Assembly (NCBI GenBank): GCA_023252195.1
Contig: JAHEXI010000009.1
Location: forward strand, 94,211 to 158,210
From: Pseudonocardiales bacterium
Lineage (GTDB): Bacteria; Actinomycetota; Actinomycetes; Mycobacteriales; Pseudonocardiaceae
Direction of reading: 5' to 3'
DNA: 64,000 nt
Shown here: one piece after another, positions 25,735 to 33,445 of the stretch
Layout: the number at the start of each line of letters is the position of its first letter
Numbering within the stretch: position 1 is the first letter of the stretch
Notes under the pieces: model-generated
The model's database searches: none
The model's input: only the letters and a program-made list of their open reading frames with translations
What the model was told of the DNA's origin: nothing
Program-made: the position numbers and the translations under genes

Positions 25735-25990
25735 ATGAAACTGGTAGCAGGGCTGGGCAACGTCGGGCCGCAGTATGGCGGCACGGCGGCCAGCAGGGGA
25801 TTAAGTCAATTATAGAGCAGGTCGGACCGGATTTCGTGCGCTCCGCATGGGTATCAGCCTCAACGACCGCAGTATCGAACCCAGCGAGGTCTATGTACTC
25901 AAACCCTTCAATGTCCAGGAGCGCATCTGGACGCCATCATCATCGGCGCAGCTGACATTATCAAAACGGAGTTGACTCGAGACCAGTCGA
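25735..25990 (+). pseudogene. Peptidyl-tRNA hydrolase relic
   Basis: It starts MKLVAGLGNVGPQYGGT, matching the Pth N-terminus (LxxGLGNPGxxYxxT). After a deletion it continues with LRMGISLNDRSIEPSEVYVL, KPFNVQERIW and, one frame over, LDAIIIGAADIIKTEL, which fit the Pth C-terminal RxGIG...YVLxxF...E pattern. The catalytic His/Asn/Asp core is missing. Whether an intact pth exists elsewhere in the genome cannot be seen. The following ~280 bases hold no convincing gene. Confidence 0.5.
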
Positions 25991-26275
25991 GCGAAAGCAC
26001 GTTCGATCTGCTCGCCGAGACGGAGAGGTTTTTCGCAGCGGTATCTGGCATGGCCGGGCTTTCACCGGTCAGGACCAGGAAACGCAGGAAGCGCGGGTGC
26101 GCATGCGATCGGCAGCGGCCGGGCGAACCTTAGCCACCCTGACCGACAACCTGGTGTCTGTGCCTGTACCGCACCGTGGCGGCGGAACGGTCTGCAGGTA
26201 GCGGTGGGCGGCGCGGCCACGCGGTTGATCATCGCAAGGGAAGGTCGACCGGCACCAGTCATCCTCTAACCGGGG

Positions 26276-26718
26276 CTACCGCGCGGTGAGGAAGCGCGCG
26301 ACGTACTGCCGCTGCCAAGGCGTCTCTACCGCGCGGGCGTCGTAGAGCTCTCGTACAAACACCACTGCCTGCTGCGGTGCTACCCCGTCCAGTACCGCCA
26401 TGCAGGCCAGGCCAGGGCAGTGCCGGTGCGCCCTCGACCGCCACCGCAGGCAACCTCCACCCGCTCGGTCTCCGCTCGACACCAGGCCTCGCGCAGTGCG
26501 GCCGCGGCGTCGTCGCGGTCGGTCGGCAGCCAGAAGTCCGGCCACCGCACCCATCGGATTTCCCACTCGGGCTGGGCCGGTGCTTTGCGGAGGAGGTACA
26601 CCCCGAAGTCCGGCTTCGGTCCGGACGGCATCGGGTCCCGGAGGCCGCGTCCTCGGACAAGCCGACCGGAGGGTAGACGCAGGACTCCGGTGGTGGTTGG
26701 GTCCCAAGGCCGGCTCAT
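26276..26718 (-). pseudogene. Protein-tyrosine-phosphatase-like gene with a 5-base tandem duplication
   Basis: The frame from 26718 reads FGVYLLRKAPAQPEWEIRWVRWPDFWLP, then VEVACGGGRGRTGTALA, a Cx5R phosphatase loop (ACGGGRGRTG). Directly after it the bases TGGCC occur twice in tandem (about 26404-26414, minus strand). Removing one copy restores ACMAVLDGVAPQQAVVFVRE, and the frame ends YVARFLTAR at 26276. So a 5-base duplication broke an otherwise complete ~146-residue gene. It is downstream of the GNAT gene on the same strand. Confidence 0.75.
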
Positions 26719-26728
26719 GGTTTGCAGG

Positions 26729-27256
26729 CTAAATGCCCGGATCGCTGGTTCTGGCCACAGGGCGACGCATGCTGACCCGGGGCCAGGCGTCGAGACCGCG
26801 CGCCACTTCTTGCTCGCGGATGCCGCGCAGCCCCTCGGACACCTCCGCCTCGGCCAGAATGCGGAAGCCGAGGCGCTGGTAGTAGGGCGCGTTCCACGGC
26901 ACGTCGGAAAAGGTGGTCAGCGTCACCGCGTCGAGGCCCTGCTGCTGCGCCCACAGCGCTGCGGTCTCCAGAAGCGTGCGGCCCAGACCCTGCCGCGCAT
27001 GGGTTGGATGCACCGAGACCTGCTCAACGTGTGCGGCGCCGTCAACGACGTCCACCAGTAGGTAGCCCACCGGCTGGTCGGTGTCATCCGTCGCGACCCA
27101 GGCCCTGCCGTCCTCCTGGAAGACGGCCAGTTCGTCGACCGACGACGGCTCGTCATCGGCGACGGCGTCCATGCCGACGTCCCGGAATGGCGCGCCGGCC
27201 GCCCGCTCCACCTCACGCAGCGCCGCGAGCTCGTCGCCGCGCGCCAGTCGAATCAC
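26729..27256 (-). CDS. GNAT family N-acetyltransferase
   Basis: 175 residues, GTG start. Acetyl-CoA motif A: AHVEQVSVHPTHARQGLGRTLLETA (Q/RxxGxG/A). The flanking strands are PVGYLLVDVVDG and AVTLTTFSDVPWNAPYYQRLGFRIL, typical of GNAT. The substrate is unknown. It precedes the broken phosphatase by 10 bases and may have shared a transcript with it. Confidence 0.85.
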   Translation of the reverse strand: MIRLARGDELAALREVERAAGAPFRDVGMDAVADDEPSSVDELAVFQEDGRAWVATDDTDQPVGYLLVDVVDGAAHVEQVSVHPTHARQGLGRTLLETAALWAQQQGLDAVTLTTFSDVPWNAPYYQRLGFRILAEAEVSEGLRGIREQEVARGLDAWPRVSMRRPVARTSDPGI

Positions 27257-27343
27257 AGCGACTACTACAGCAGAAACGGCGCGACCTCCGCCCGCTCCTC
27301 GTCATTCCGAGGACAGCCGGTGCCCGGTGACAGACTATCTGGC

Positions 27344-27673
27344 GTGACCGGATCGGATCCGAAGCGGACCTTCACCGTTACCTGCAAGCCGCTCGCGAGG
27401 CCCTGCTGTGGAAGCTCGAGGGACGCAATCGGCCACGTGCCGTGGTGGCCGGACGACCGAAACGAGGTGACGCTGCACCGGATCCTGGTACACATGATCG
27501 CCGAGACTGATCGGCATGCCGGACACGCGGACATCGTCCGGGAGCTCATCGACGGAGCAGCAGGACTACGGAACGGCAACGACAACTTGGCGCCAGGGGA
27601 CCAGGCGTGGTGGGAGAACTATCGGAGCCGGCTGGAGCGCGTGGCGCAGGAAGCCGGCCAGGGCGGAGGATGA
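27344..27673 (+). pseudogene. DinB/DUF664 family protein with internal deletion
   Basis: GTG start at 27344 (VTGSDPK). The following bases read DLHRYLQAAREALLWKLEG in the next frame. After a deletion of roughly 90 codons they rejoin the first frame at AIGHVPWWPDDRNEVTLHRILVHMIAE. The end is AWWENYRSRLERVAQEAG. This is the beginning and end of the actinobacterial DinB (DUF664) family; the middle with one metal His is lost. The final frame stays open to a TGA at 27671. Confidence 0.7.
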
Positions 27674-27858
27674 GGTCCGCTACGCCGCTGGTCAACGGTG
27701 ACGTCGCAGCTCTGACTCGGTTCTTCGATCGCGACCAATTCGTCGCACTGATCCGACCCGACCACATCGTCGGCGCCATCGCCGACCCCACAAAACCAGA
27801 TCATGCCGCAGTTCGCCGCAGCACTTGGACGCCATCAAGCCACGCGCAGCGGTGGTAA
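27670..27858 (+). CDS. Doubtful small ORF or fragment
   Basis: 62 codons from the ATG at 27670, overlapping the DinB relic stop (TGAGG / ATGAGG). Part of it (LTRFFDRDQFVALIRPDHIVGAI) looks codon-biased like a real gene, but no family is recognised and it ends inside the following hairpin. It may be the front of a deleted gene. Confidence 0.25.
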   Translation: MRSATPLVNGDVAALTRFFDRDQFVALIRPDHIVGAIADPTKPDHAAVRRSTWTPSSHAQRW

Positions 27859-27889
27859 GTGATCGAAGTTCGGACCACCGCTGAGCGTG
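27841..27889. terminator. Hairpin between convergent genes
   Basis: CACGC(G)CAGCGGTGGT at 27841-27856 pairs with ACCACCGCTGAGCGTG at 27874-27889, 15 of 16 positions, around a 17-base loop. It lies 8 bases past the stop of the PhyH-like gene (minus strand) and at the end of the small plus-strand ORF, fitting a two-way terminator without a T-tract. Confidence 0.6.
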
Positions 27890-27896
27890 CCGGCAG

Positions 27897-28859
27897 TTAG
27901 CCGATTACTGGATTACGGTCGGTGGCTACGATTTCGCCGGGCGCCGCGCCGGGGATGAACTTCTGCCAGTCGCCGCTGACCATGGTGGGCGCCGGCACTA
28001 CCCGCACGCCGTCGCGGAAGTACGTCGTCGCCAGCACCATCCGCGCGCTAGTGGTGCGGTTGGCGCCCGCGGTGTGGAAGCAGTGCGCGGAGTGGAAGCT
28101 GATCTCGCCAGCGCCGAACGGATCGTCCTCGACGACGACGCCCCGGTCTCGGAAGATCTCCGACACCCGCCGGTCGTAGGAGGTGCCATGCTTGTCGAAC
28201 TCGATATCGGCCACCAGCTGCCAGGTGTCGGCGCCGTGGGCGAAGGCCAACGGTCCCATCACCTGGGGAGTGGGCTGCAGCGGGATCCACGCGGTGAGCA
28301 CGTCGGGGGAGTCGAGCGGGAAATGGTGCGCGTCGTAGTGCCACGGCGTCCGTCCGGCGCCGGGCTCCTTGGACAGGCCGTTGTCGTGGTAGAGCCGGAC
28401 CCGCTCGACGCCCATCAGGGCCGCGGCGATGCCGCCGATGCGAGGCGATAGCGCCGCGCGGCGCAGCAGCGGATCGGTCAGCCACATCATTTCCAGGCTC
28501 TGGAAGCCCACCGCGGGGTCGACCTGCGCGTCGAGCATCTCCCGCAGCCGGGCCCGCAGCCGAGCCGCCGTGCCCGGGGTGAGTACTGCGGGCAACTTGA
28601 CGAACGACGCGTCGGTGAAGTGCCCCACCTGCGCCGGCGTCAGCGAGTATGGCTCGGCGAGTTCGGCGAACACCGTGCCGTCGGTCGGCAGCGGACCCGG
28701 GTCGTGCGGTGGCAGCGGCACCAGCGGACCGCTCGATGCCGGCCCGTCGGCCAGCGACATGTACCAGTCCCACCACTGATCGTTGCCGCGATCCCAGGCC
28801 AGCTCGACATCTGACGCCGCGCCGGCCGCTGTGGCCTCTGATAAGTGCGGGTTCCTCAC
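27897..28859 (-). CDS. Phytanoyl-CoA dioxygenase (PhyH) family Fe(II)/2-oxoglutarate oxygenase
   Basis: 320 residues from the GTG at 28859, which overlaps the upstream methyltransferase stop (GTGA). The iron ligands are visible as HYDAHHFPLD (HxD) and the distal His in AHCFHTAGANRT, with the Arg that binds 2-oxoglutarate. TPWHYD and RVRLYHDNGLSKEPGAG are typical of the PhyH family. A much longer open frame exists upstream but is the shadow of the methyltransferase. Translational coupling to the methyltransferase suggests consecutive steps on one small molecule. Confidence 0.85.
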   Translation of the reverse strand: MRNPHLSEATAAGAASDVELAWDRGNDQWWDWYMSLADGPASSGPLVPLPPHDPGPLPTDGTVFAELAEPYSLTPAQVGHFTDASFVKLPAVLTPGTAARLRARLREMLDAQVDPAVGFQSLEMMWLTDPLLRRAALSPRIGGIAAALMGVERVRLYHDNGLSKEPGAGRTPWHYDAHHFPLDSPDVLTAWIPLQPTPQVMGPLAFAHGADTWQLVADIEFDKHGTSYDRRVSEIFRDRGVVVEDDPFGAGEISFHSAHCFHTAGANRTTSARMVLATTYFRDGVRVVPAPTMVSGDWQKFIPGAAPGEIVATDRNPVIG

Positions 28860-29686
28860 GTGTTCTGCCACGTCATCAGGTGCGCCTCGTGTTCGAAGCG
28901 GTAGCTGCCATCGGCGGCGCGGCAGCCCGCCAGGTAGTCCGCCAGAGGTCCGCCGGACTCCATCTGGGCCAGCGACACGGTGTCGTCGAACGCGCAGCGC
29001 TGCAGGAAGCCCTCGATCACCGCGCGGTCCGCCGAGCCGGTGCGGTAGCGCAGGCGCTGCACCGCGACCTCCACACCGGCCGCGATCAACGCCGCGGTGA
29101 CCGCCTCGGCGTCGGTGTAGGGCGCGACGTCGGGGGCGTAGGTAGCCCGGTACGCGTCGTAGAACCCGAGGTAGTGGCTTGCCGCACTGGCCTGGGCGAC
29201 AGCGCCGAAGCCGCCGGAACGCAGCGCGGTGACCATCCGGGCCACGCCACCGGTGAGCTCGGGCGGGGGCAGCGCGTACAGCGCGTGAGTGGCCCAAATC
29301 ACGTCGTAACGGGCTCGCACGTCGAGGTCCTGCAGCGGTATCTCGTGCTCTGCGGCAGCCTCGAACGGTTCGGCGAGCACCCCCCGGGCCTCGGCGATGC
29401 TGAACGCGGACGGATCGAGCAAGTCGATCGCCACGGTGAGATCCCGGGCTGCGGTGGGCAGCCCGGCCGCCAGCAGCGCGGCTGGGAACTTGCCGCTACC
29501 GCAGGCCACGTCGAGCAGCCGCAGGTGACCGCCGGTGGCCCGGGACCGCAGGTCAGCGGCCCAGTCGCGGGCGGCCGCGAGCTGGCGGTAGTCCTCGGTG
29601 GCGAGTGTGTAGAAGGCCTGCATCTCGGCCCGTCGCGCCTCGCTCCAGTGCTCGAGGCTGCGCTGTGCGGTGTCAGGGAGGGCCAC
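28856..29686 (-). CDS. Class I SAM-dependent methyltransferase
   Basis: 276 residues, GTG start at 29686. SAM motif I is LRLLDVACGSGKFPAALLAAG; DVIWATHALYALPPPEL follows, then VTALRSGGFGAVAQAS. The rest fits small-molecule methyltransferases. The late region with GFLQRCAFDD and HEAHLMTWQNT is conserved in related proteins as I recall. It sits divergent to another methyltransferase gene 50 bases away and is coupled to the PhyH gene. Confidence 0.8.
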   Translation of the reverse strand: MALPDTAQRSLEHWSEARRAEMQAFYTLATEDYRQLAAARDWAADLRSRATGGHLRLLDVACGSGKFPAALLAAGLPTAARDLTVAIDLLDPSAFSIAEARGVLAEPFEAAAEHEIPLQDLDVRARYDVIWATHALYALPPPELTGGVARMVTALRSGGFGAVAQASAASHYLGFYDAYRATYAPDVAPYTDAEAVTAALIAAGVEVAVQRLRYRTGSADRAVIEGFLQRCAFDDTVSLAQMESGGPLADYLAGCRAADGSYRFEHEAHLMTWQNT

Positions 29687-29736
29687 CCCTCTACCAAACC
29701 ACAGCTCCTTAACTTCGCTGTAGGAAGTGCGGGGCA

Positions 29737-30609
29737 GTGTCTAGGTTCGGTTCAGTGCCTACTTTGAGTCCGTCCACGTCCTTGCACCAGTTGCGGCAGG
29801 CGGTGGCCAGTTCGTCCGCGCTGCCCGATCTCTCCGGAGTGCACTATGCGTACTCCCACGCGGCCTATGAGGCGGCCAGCGACCAACGCGCCAGCCTGCA
29901 GACATGGCTTCCCCGGGAACTGCCCCCGCTGCTCGGTGCCGGACCGCTGCGGGTGATTGGCGTCGGTGTCGGCGACGGCAGCGTCGACGCCCCGCTGGCT
30001 GCCGCGCTGGCCACGAACCACCGCCAGGTCGAGTACGTCGGGATCGAGCCGCATGCGGCGTCCGCGGCGGGATTCGAGGCCCGGCTCGGCTCGCTGGACA
30101 CCGGTTGCCTCACCGTCACCACCGTCGCTGGAGCATTCGACGATTACGAGCCTGCCGGATCCGCCGATCTCGTGCACTTCGTGCACTCGCTGTACTACAT
30201 GGACGACCTCGGGGCCACCCTCGACCACGCGCTGGCGATGCTGCACCCGGGTGGATTGCTGGTCAGTGCGACCGCGCCGAAGGAGCCGCTGTGTGTGCTC
30301 ACCGAACTGCTCAGCCCGTGCGTCGGACACCGGTTATGGTGCGCCGAGGACGTCACCGAGGAGTTGGCGGCACGGCGGCTTGAGGTGCGGTCGGAGACGA
30401 TGCTCGCAGGGCTTGACCTCGGCGATGTGCTCACCGCACCGCACGGCACCGACGAGCCGGTCCTCGATTTTCTCGTTGGGGCGCGAACGGCCACGATGAC
30501 AGCGGAGGTCCGTGAGCAGCTGATGGTGTACCTGACGGAGGCGGCGGTGTTCGGCAATCCAGGCGTGGTGCCTCACCCGATCGAGATCACCATCGCGCGG
30601 GTTCCGTGA
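29737..30609 (+). CDS. SAM-dependent methyltransferase (histamine-N-methyltransferase-like fold)
   Basis: 290 residues, GTG at 29737 (or 29755). It reads FVxSLYYMDD-like text: ADLVHFVHSLYYMDDLGATLDHALAML, preceded by RVIGVGVGDGSVDAPLAAAL (motif I) and VEYVGIEPHAASAAGFEARL (acidic end of strand 2). The VHSLYY motif recalls histamine/histidine N-methyltransferase-like enzymes. The start lies 50 bases from the divergent methyltransferase. Its TGA overlaps the start of the ICL/PEP-mutase gene by one base. Confidence 0.75.
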   Translation: MSRFGSVPTLSPSTSLHQLRQAVASSSALPDLSGVHYAYSHAAYEAASDQRASLQTWLPRELPPLLGAGPLRVIGVGVGDGSVDAPLAAALATNHRQVEYVGIEPHAASAAGFEARLGSLDTGCLTVTTVAGAFDDYEPAGSADLVHFVHSLYYMDDLGATLDHALAMLHPGGLLVSATAPKEPLCVLTELLSPCVGHRLWCAEDVTEELAARRLEVRSETMLAGLDLGDVLTAPHGTDEPVLDFLVGARTATMTAEVREQLMVYLTEAAVFGNPGVVPHPIEITIARVP

Positions 30610-31436
30610 TGGGCCCGGGCAGTCTCCCGGCAGCCAAGGTGGAGGCGTTCCGGGCACTTCACGTATCTGGTCGACCGGTGCTGATGCCAAACCCGTGGGA
30701 CGCGGGAAGCGCGAAGCTCCTCGCCTCGCTGGGTTTCCAGGCGTTGGCGACGACCAGCAGCGGCCACGCGGCGACACTGGGGCGGCTGGATGGCTGCGTC
30801 GATCGGGTCGAAGCCCTGGAGCACGCCGCCGCCATCATCGCTGCCGTGGATGTCCCGGTTTCCGCTGATCTGGAAAACGGCTTCGGCGCCGAACCCAGCG
30901 CTGTGTTCGCCACCGTCGAAGCTGCGGTTGGCGTGGGCCTGGCCGGCTGCTCGATCGAAGACTTCACCGGGGACCCGGACATTCCGTTCTACGATGCCAA
31001 GCTGGCCGCCGAGCGAGTGGGCGCAGCCGTCCAGGCGGCCCGTACCGGTGCTGGGCTAGTGCTCACGGCGCGGGCGGAGAATTTCATCCGCGGAAATCGC
31101 GATCTGGCCGGCACGATCGCGCGGCTGCAGGCATACCAAGAGGCGGGGGCAGACGTCCTTTACGCTCCCGGCCTGAGTGACCTGAGTGACATCCGCAGCG
31201 TGATCACGTCGGTCGATCGTCCCGTCAACGTGCTCGTGATGCCGGGTATGGCCCCGGTCGCTGAATTGGCGGAGGCCGGGGTGGCTCGCATTTCGGTCGG
31301 TGGGTCATTGCACTACGTGGCGTTGGCGGCGCTGGCCAGAGCCGGTCGCGAACTGCTCGACGATGGCACCTACGGGTTCTTGGGTCTTGCCGCCGAGGGC
31401 CGCCAGCAGGCGGCGGCAGCCTTGCGCCCGCATTGA
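30609..31436 (+). CDS. Isocitrate lyase/phosphoenolpyruvate mutase family protein
   Basis: 275 residues from the ATG at 30609 (a GTG at 30606 is also possible). TIM-barrel features: PVLMPNPWDAGSAKLLASLGFQALATTSSG, VSADLENGFG (metal-binding Asp/Glu), GCSIEDFTGD and LTARAENFI, then GADVLYAPGL. The motif EDFTGDP differs from true PEP mutase (EDK...NS), so this is a 2-methylisocitrate-lyase-like C-C lyase or unassigned member rather than a phosphonate enzyme. It is coupled to the methyltransferase before it. Confidence 0.82.
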   Translation: MGPGSLPAAKVEAFRALHVSGRPVLMPNPWDAGSAKLLASLGFQALATTSSGHAATLGRLDGCVDRVEALEHAAAIIAAVDVPVSADLENGFGAEPSAVFATVEAAVGVGLAGCSIEDFTGDPDIPFYDAKLAAERVGAAVQAARTGAGLVLTARAENFIRGNRDLAGTIARLQAYQEAGADVLYAPGLSDLSDIRSVITSVDRPVNVLVMPGMAPVAELAEAGVARISVGGSLHYVALAALARAGRELLDDGTYGFLGLAAEGRQQAAAALRPH

Positions 31437-31505
31437 GGTTGGCCGAGTGTGCCTTCGCGGTGCTAGACAGGAAGTGTCCGATGTGTGCTCGGGAGGGACG
31501 TCTTC

Positions 31506-31895
31506 ATGGCCATTGAGCTCAACCACACCATCGTCGCGGCTCGCGATAAGTTGGCCTCCGCGATATTCTTGACCGATCTGTTGGGGCTGCCCGCGCCGGC
31601 TCCGTTCGGACCGTTCCTGGTGGTCACGTTAACTAACGGGGTGAGTCTGGATTTCATGGACTCCGCAGATGACATCCGACCGCAACATTATGCGTTTCTG
31701 GTCAGCGAAGCCGAGTTCGAGACGATCTTCGACCGGATTCGAGCGCAGGAGCTGCAGTATTGGGCCGACCCCTTTCACCAGCAGCCCGGCGAGATAAACA
31801 CCAGGGACGGTGGCCACGGCGTGTACTTCGACGACCCCGACGGCCACGTCCTGGAACTGCTCACCCGGCCCTACGGCAGCGGCTCCCCAAACTGA
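31506..31895 (+). CDS. VOC/glyoxalase family protein
   Basis: 129 residues from the ATG at 31506. The vicinal-oxygen-chelate fold is seen in ELNHTIVAARDKLASAIFLTDLLGL (first metal His) and in GVYFDDPDGHVLELLTRPYG, which holds the C-terminal metal Glu. QHYAFLVSEAEFETIFDRI gives the second half of the site. The reaction is unknown. It stands ~70 bases after the ICL-like gene and may belong to the same unit. A hairpin follows 25 bases downstream. Confidence 0.85.
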   Translation: MAIELNHTIVAARDKLASAIFLTDLLGLPAPAPFGPFLVVTLTNGVSLDFMDSADDIRPQHYAFLVSEAEFETIFDRIRAQELQYWADPFHQQPGEINTRDGGHGVYFDDPDGHVLELLTRPYGSGSPN

Positions 31896-31920
31896 TCCCA
31901 CGCCATGCGGCGGCCAAGAT

Positions 31921-31983
31921 CGTGAACTCGACGCCACCGACATTTAGTCTCTCGCTTGAGGTGTCGCTGCCGTCGAGTTCACG
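31921..31983. repeat. Long-stem hairpin, second member of the CGTGAACTCGAC family
   Basis: CGTGAACTCGACG (31921-31933) pairs with CGTCGAGTTCACG (31971-31983), continued by CCA/TGc and GACA/TGTC pairs. It lies between the convergent VOC gene and the 32005 gene. The first member is at 1300-1364. Confidence 0.8.
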
Positions 31984-32004
31984 GCCATCGGCCACGCAGG
32001 ACGC

Positions 32005-32625
32005 TCAGCTGGCCCTGGCGCCGGCGTGGCCAGCCGGATGCACGTCGACCGTCTGGCGGCAGTCGGCGACGGCGTCCCGAAGCAGTGCGCTGAGCCGCGC
32101 GTTGCGCTCCGCCCGGGGAAGCCCGCGCAGCTGCCCGATCGCCACCTGGAATGCCGAGCTGACTGCGACGTTCGGCGGATTGAGCAGGCGCCAGCAGCCC
32201 AATCGGATCTGGGCCCAGGCGCCGCCGCGTTTGATGTCGCCGATCCGTCGGCGCGCCTTGGTCAACTGACGCTCGGCTGCGGGCGGCAGCTGCCGGGCCG
32301 TCGAGGCGCCCCGCAGGCAACTGGCGACCACACAATGCGTTGTGCGCAGGTCTCCCCTGCCGGTGTCGATGAGGTCGGGGGCGAGGAGCGCGAGCTTGCT
32401 ACGAGCCTCTTCGTCATCGATCCAGTCGTTGACCAACCGGGCCAGGGTGGCCAGCGCCGGGTGGGTACACCGGGGGTGGTCGGTGAACTTCCCGCCGGCG
32501 AGCACGGAGACGTACTCCATGACGCACGCGCCGTCCTCCGGGCGGCGGTGGTGCCCCCGCTGCAGCAAGGGGAGCTGGTTTGGTGCCCGGTCAGGACCGG
32601 GGGTGGTGCTTTCGCGTGTCCACAT
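32005..32625 (-). CDS. Hypothetical protein with conserved MEYVSVLAG motif
   Basis: 206 residues; GGAGG lies ~10 bases before the ATG at 32625. It reads LLQRGHHRRPEDGACVMEYV, SVLAGGKFTDHPRCTHPALA and TLARLVNDWID, then Ala/Arg-rich helices. The first segment is strongly conserved in actinobacterial proteins of unknown function, as I recall it. No signal peptide or membrane span. Possible metal or nucleotide ligands are the His and Cys of HPRCTHP. Function not known. Confidence 0.6.
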   Translation of the reverse strand: MWTRESTTPGPDRAPNQLPLLQRGHHRRPEDGACVMEYVSVLAGGKFTDHPRCTHPALATLARLVNDWIDDEEARSKLALLAPDLIDTGRGDLRTTHCVVASCLRGASTARQLPPAAERQLTKARRRIGDIKRGGAWAQIRLGCWRLLNPPNVAVSSAFQVAIGQLRGLPRAERNARLSALLRDAVADCRQTVDVHPAGHAGARAS

Positions 32626-32638
32626 GGTCGAGGCCTCC

Positions 32639-32884
32639 TCACTGCCCGACCTTGGCGCCCGGCATCCCGCCCGGGTAGCCGATCGGCTGCATGACCTTGC
32701 GGCCGGGGATGTTCGCCGTCGCGCTGTACTTGCCCAGCGGCAAGATCGTCCGCCCGTTGAACGCTTCGGCTAGCATCATCGCGCCCGCGGTGTAGAACGC
32801 AGCGGCCGCGGAGGCGACGAGCACCCAGCCACCCGCGGCACCGTTGACGCGCTCGCCAGCTACTTGATCTTGCCTCTCCCTCAT
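32639..32884 (-). pseudogene. C-terminal fragment of a GPR1/FUN34/YaaH acetate transporter
   Basis: It contains one hydrophobic span, WVLVASAAAAFYTAGAMMLA, followed by FNGRTILPLGK and a C-terminal tail with PGRKVMQPIGYPGGMPGA. This is the last transmembrane helix and tail of AceTr-family acetate/succinate channels. The five preceding helices and the NPAxP motif are missing. It may still be translated as an 81-residue peptide from 32884, but would not transport. The next ~200 bases hold no gene. Confidence 0.65.
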
Positions 32885-33081
32885 TATCGTTACGCCTCCC
32901 TGATGCGTCGGCGCCGGTTCCCCCAACCCGGCGGCCTGGTGAATCTCGCCCTTGGTGCCGGGATACCCACCGGGGCCGCGCTCAAGCGGGCGACCTACGC
33001 CACTTCCCAGGGTCGCGTCTTCAACCAGCTCCCCAAAAACGCTGTAGATCGCGGATCATGGTGGGGACTGGTGGGCTTGGA

Positions 33082-33366
33082 TCAGGCCACGAGCACCAGT
33101 TGGCGCAAGACGATGACGGCGACGAACACCAGGGTCAGGGCGATGTCGAAGGACACTCCGCCCATCCGGACCGGTCGAACGACCCGGCGCACCGGGGCGA
33201 GTACCGGCTCGGTGAGGCGGTAGATCACGCGGCGTACCGCACCGAGCCCCTCATAGCGGGCCTCGGGTCTGGTCAGAGAACCGACCAGATCGACGACGAT
33301 CCGGGCGATCAGCAGTAGCTCGAAGAGCACCAGCACTAGTCCGATGAGCGCGAGCAGCGCATCCAC
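33082..33366 (-). CDS. YggT family membrane protein
   Basis: 94 residues from the GTG at 33366, preceded by AGGAGGTGA at ideal spacing; an upstream ATG at 33384 overlaps that site. Two hydrophobic segments (ALIGLVLVLFELLLIARIVVDLV and FDIALTLVFVAVIVLRQLVL) flank the conserved RRVIYRLTEPVLAPVRRVVRP loop. YggT proteins normally sit next to division genes (sepF, wag31) and have a poorly defined osmotic or division role. Here the gene is isolated, so it is likely an extra copy. Confidence 0.85.
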   Translation of the reverse strand: MDALLALIGLVLVLFELLLIARIVVDLVGSLTRPEARYEGLGAVRRVIYRLTEPVLAPVRRVVRPVRMGGVSFDIALTLVFVAVIVLRQLVLVA

Positions 33367-33445
33367 GGGTGTCACCTCCTGCATGGATCAAGTTCATGTC
33401 GCCCCATCAGCATCCCCGCCGCAAATGAGAAAACCCTGAGAGCGG

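Noticed and set aside
28649..29767. 372-codon plus-strand ORF
   Set aside because: It is antisense to the PhyH and methyltransferase genes, whose catalytic motifs are clear.
30609..31436. Phosphonate biosynthesis by a PEP mutase
   Set aside because: The motif is EDFTGDP, not the EDK..NS of true PEP mutase, and no phosphonopyruvate decarboxylase is nearby.
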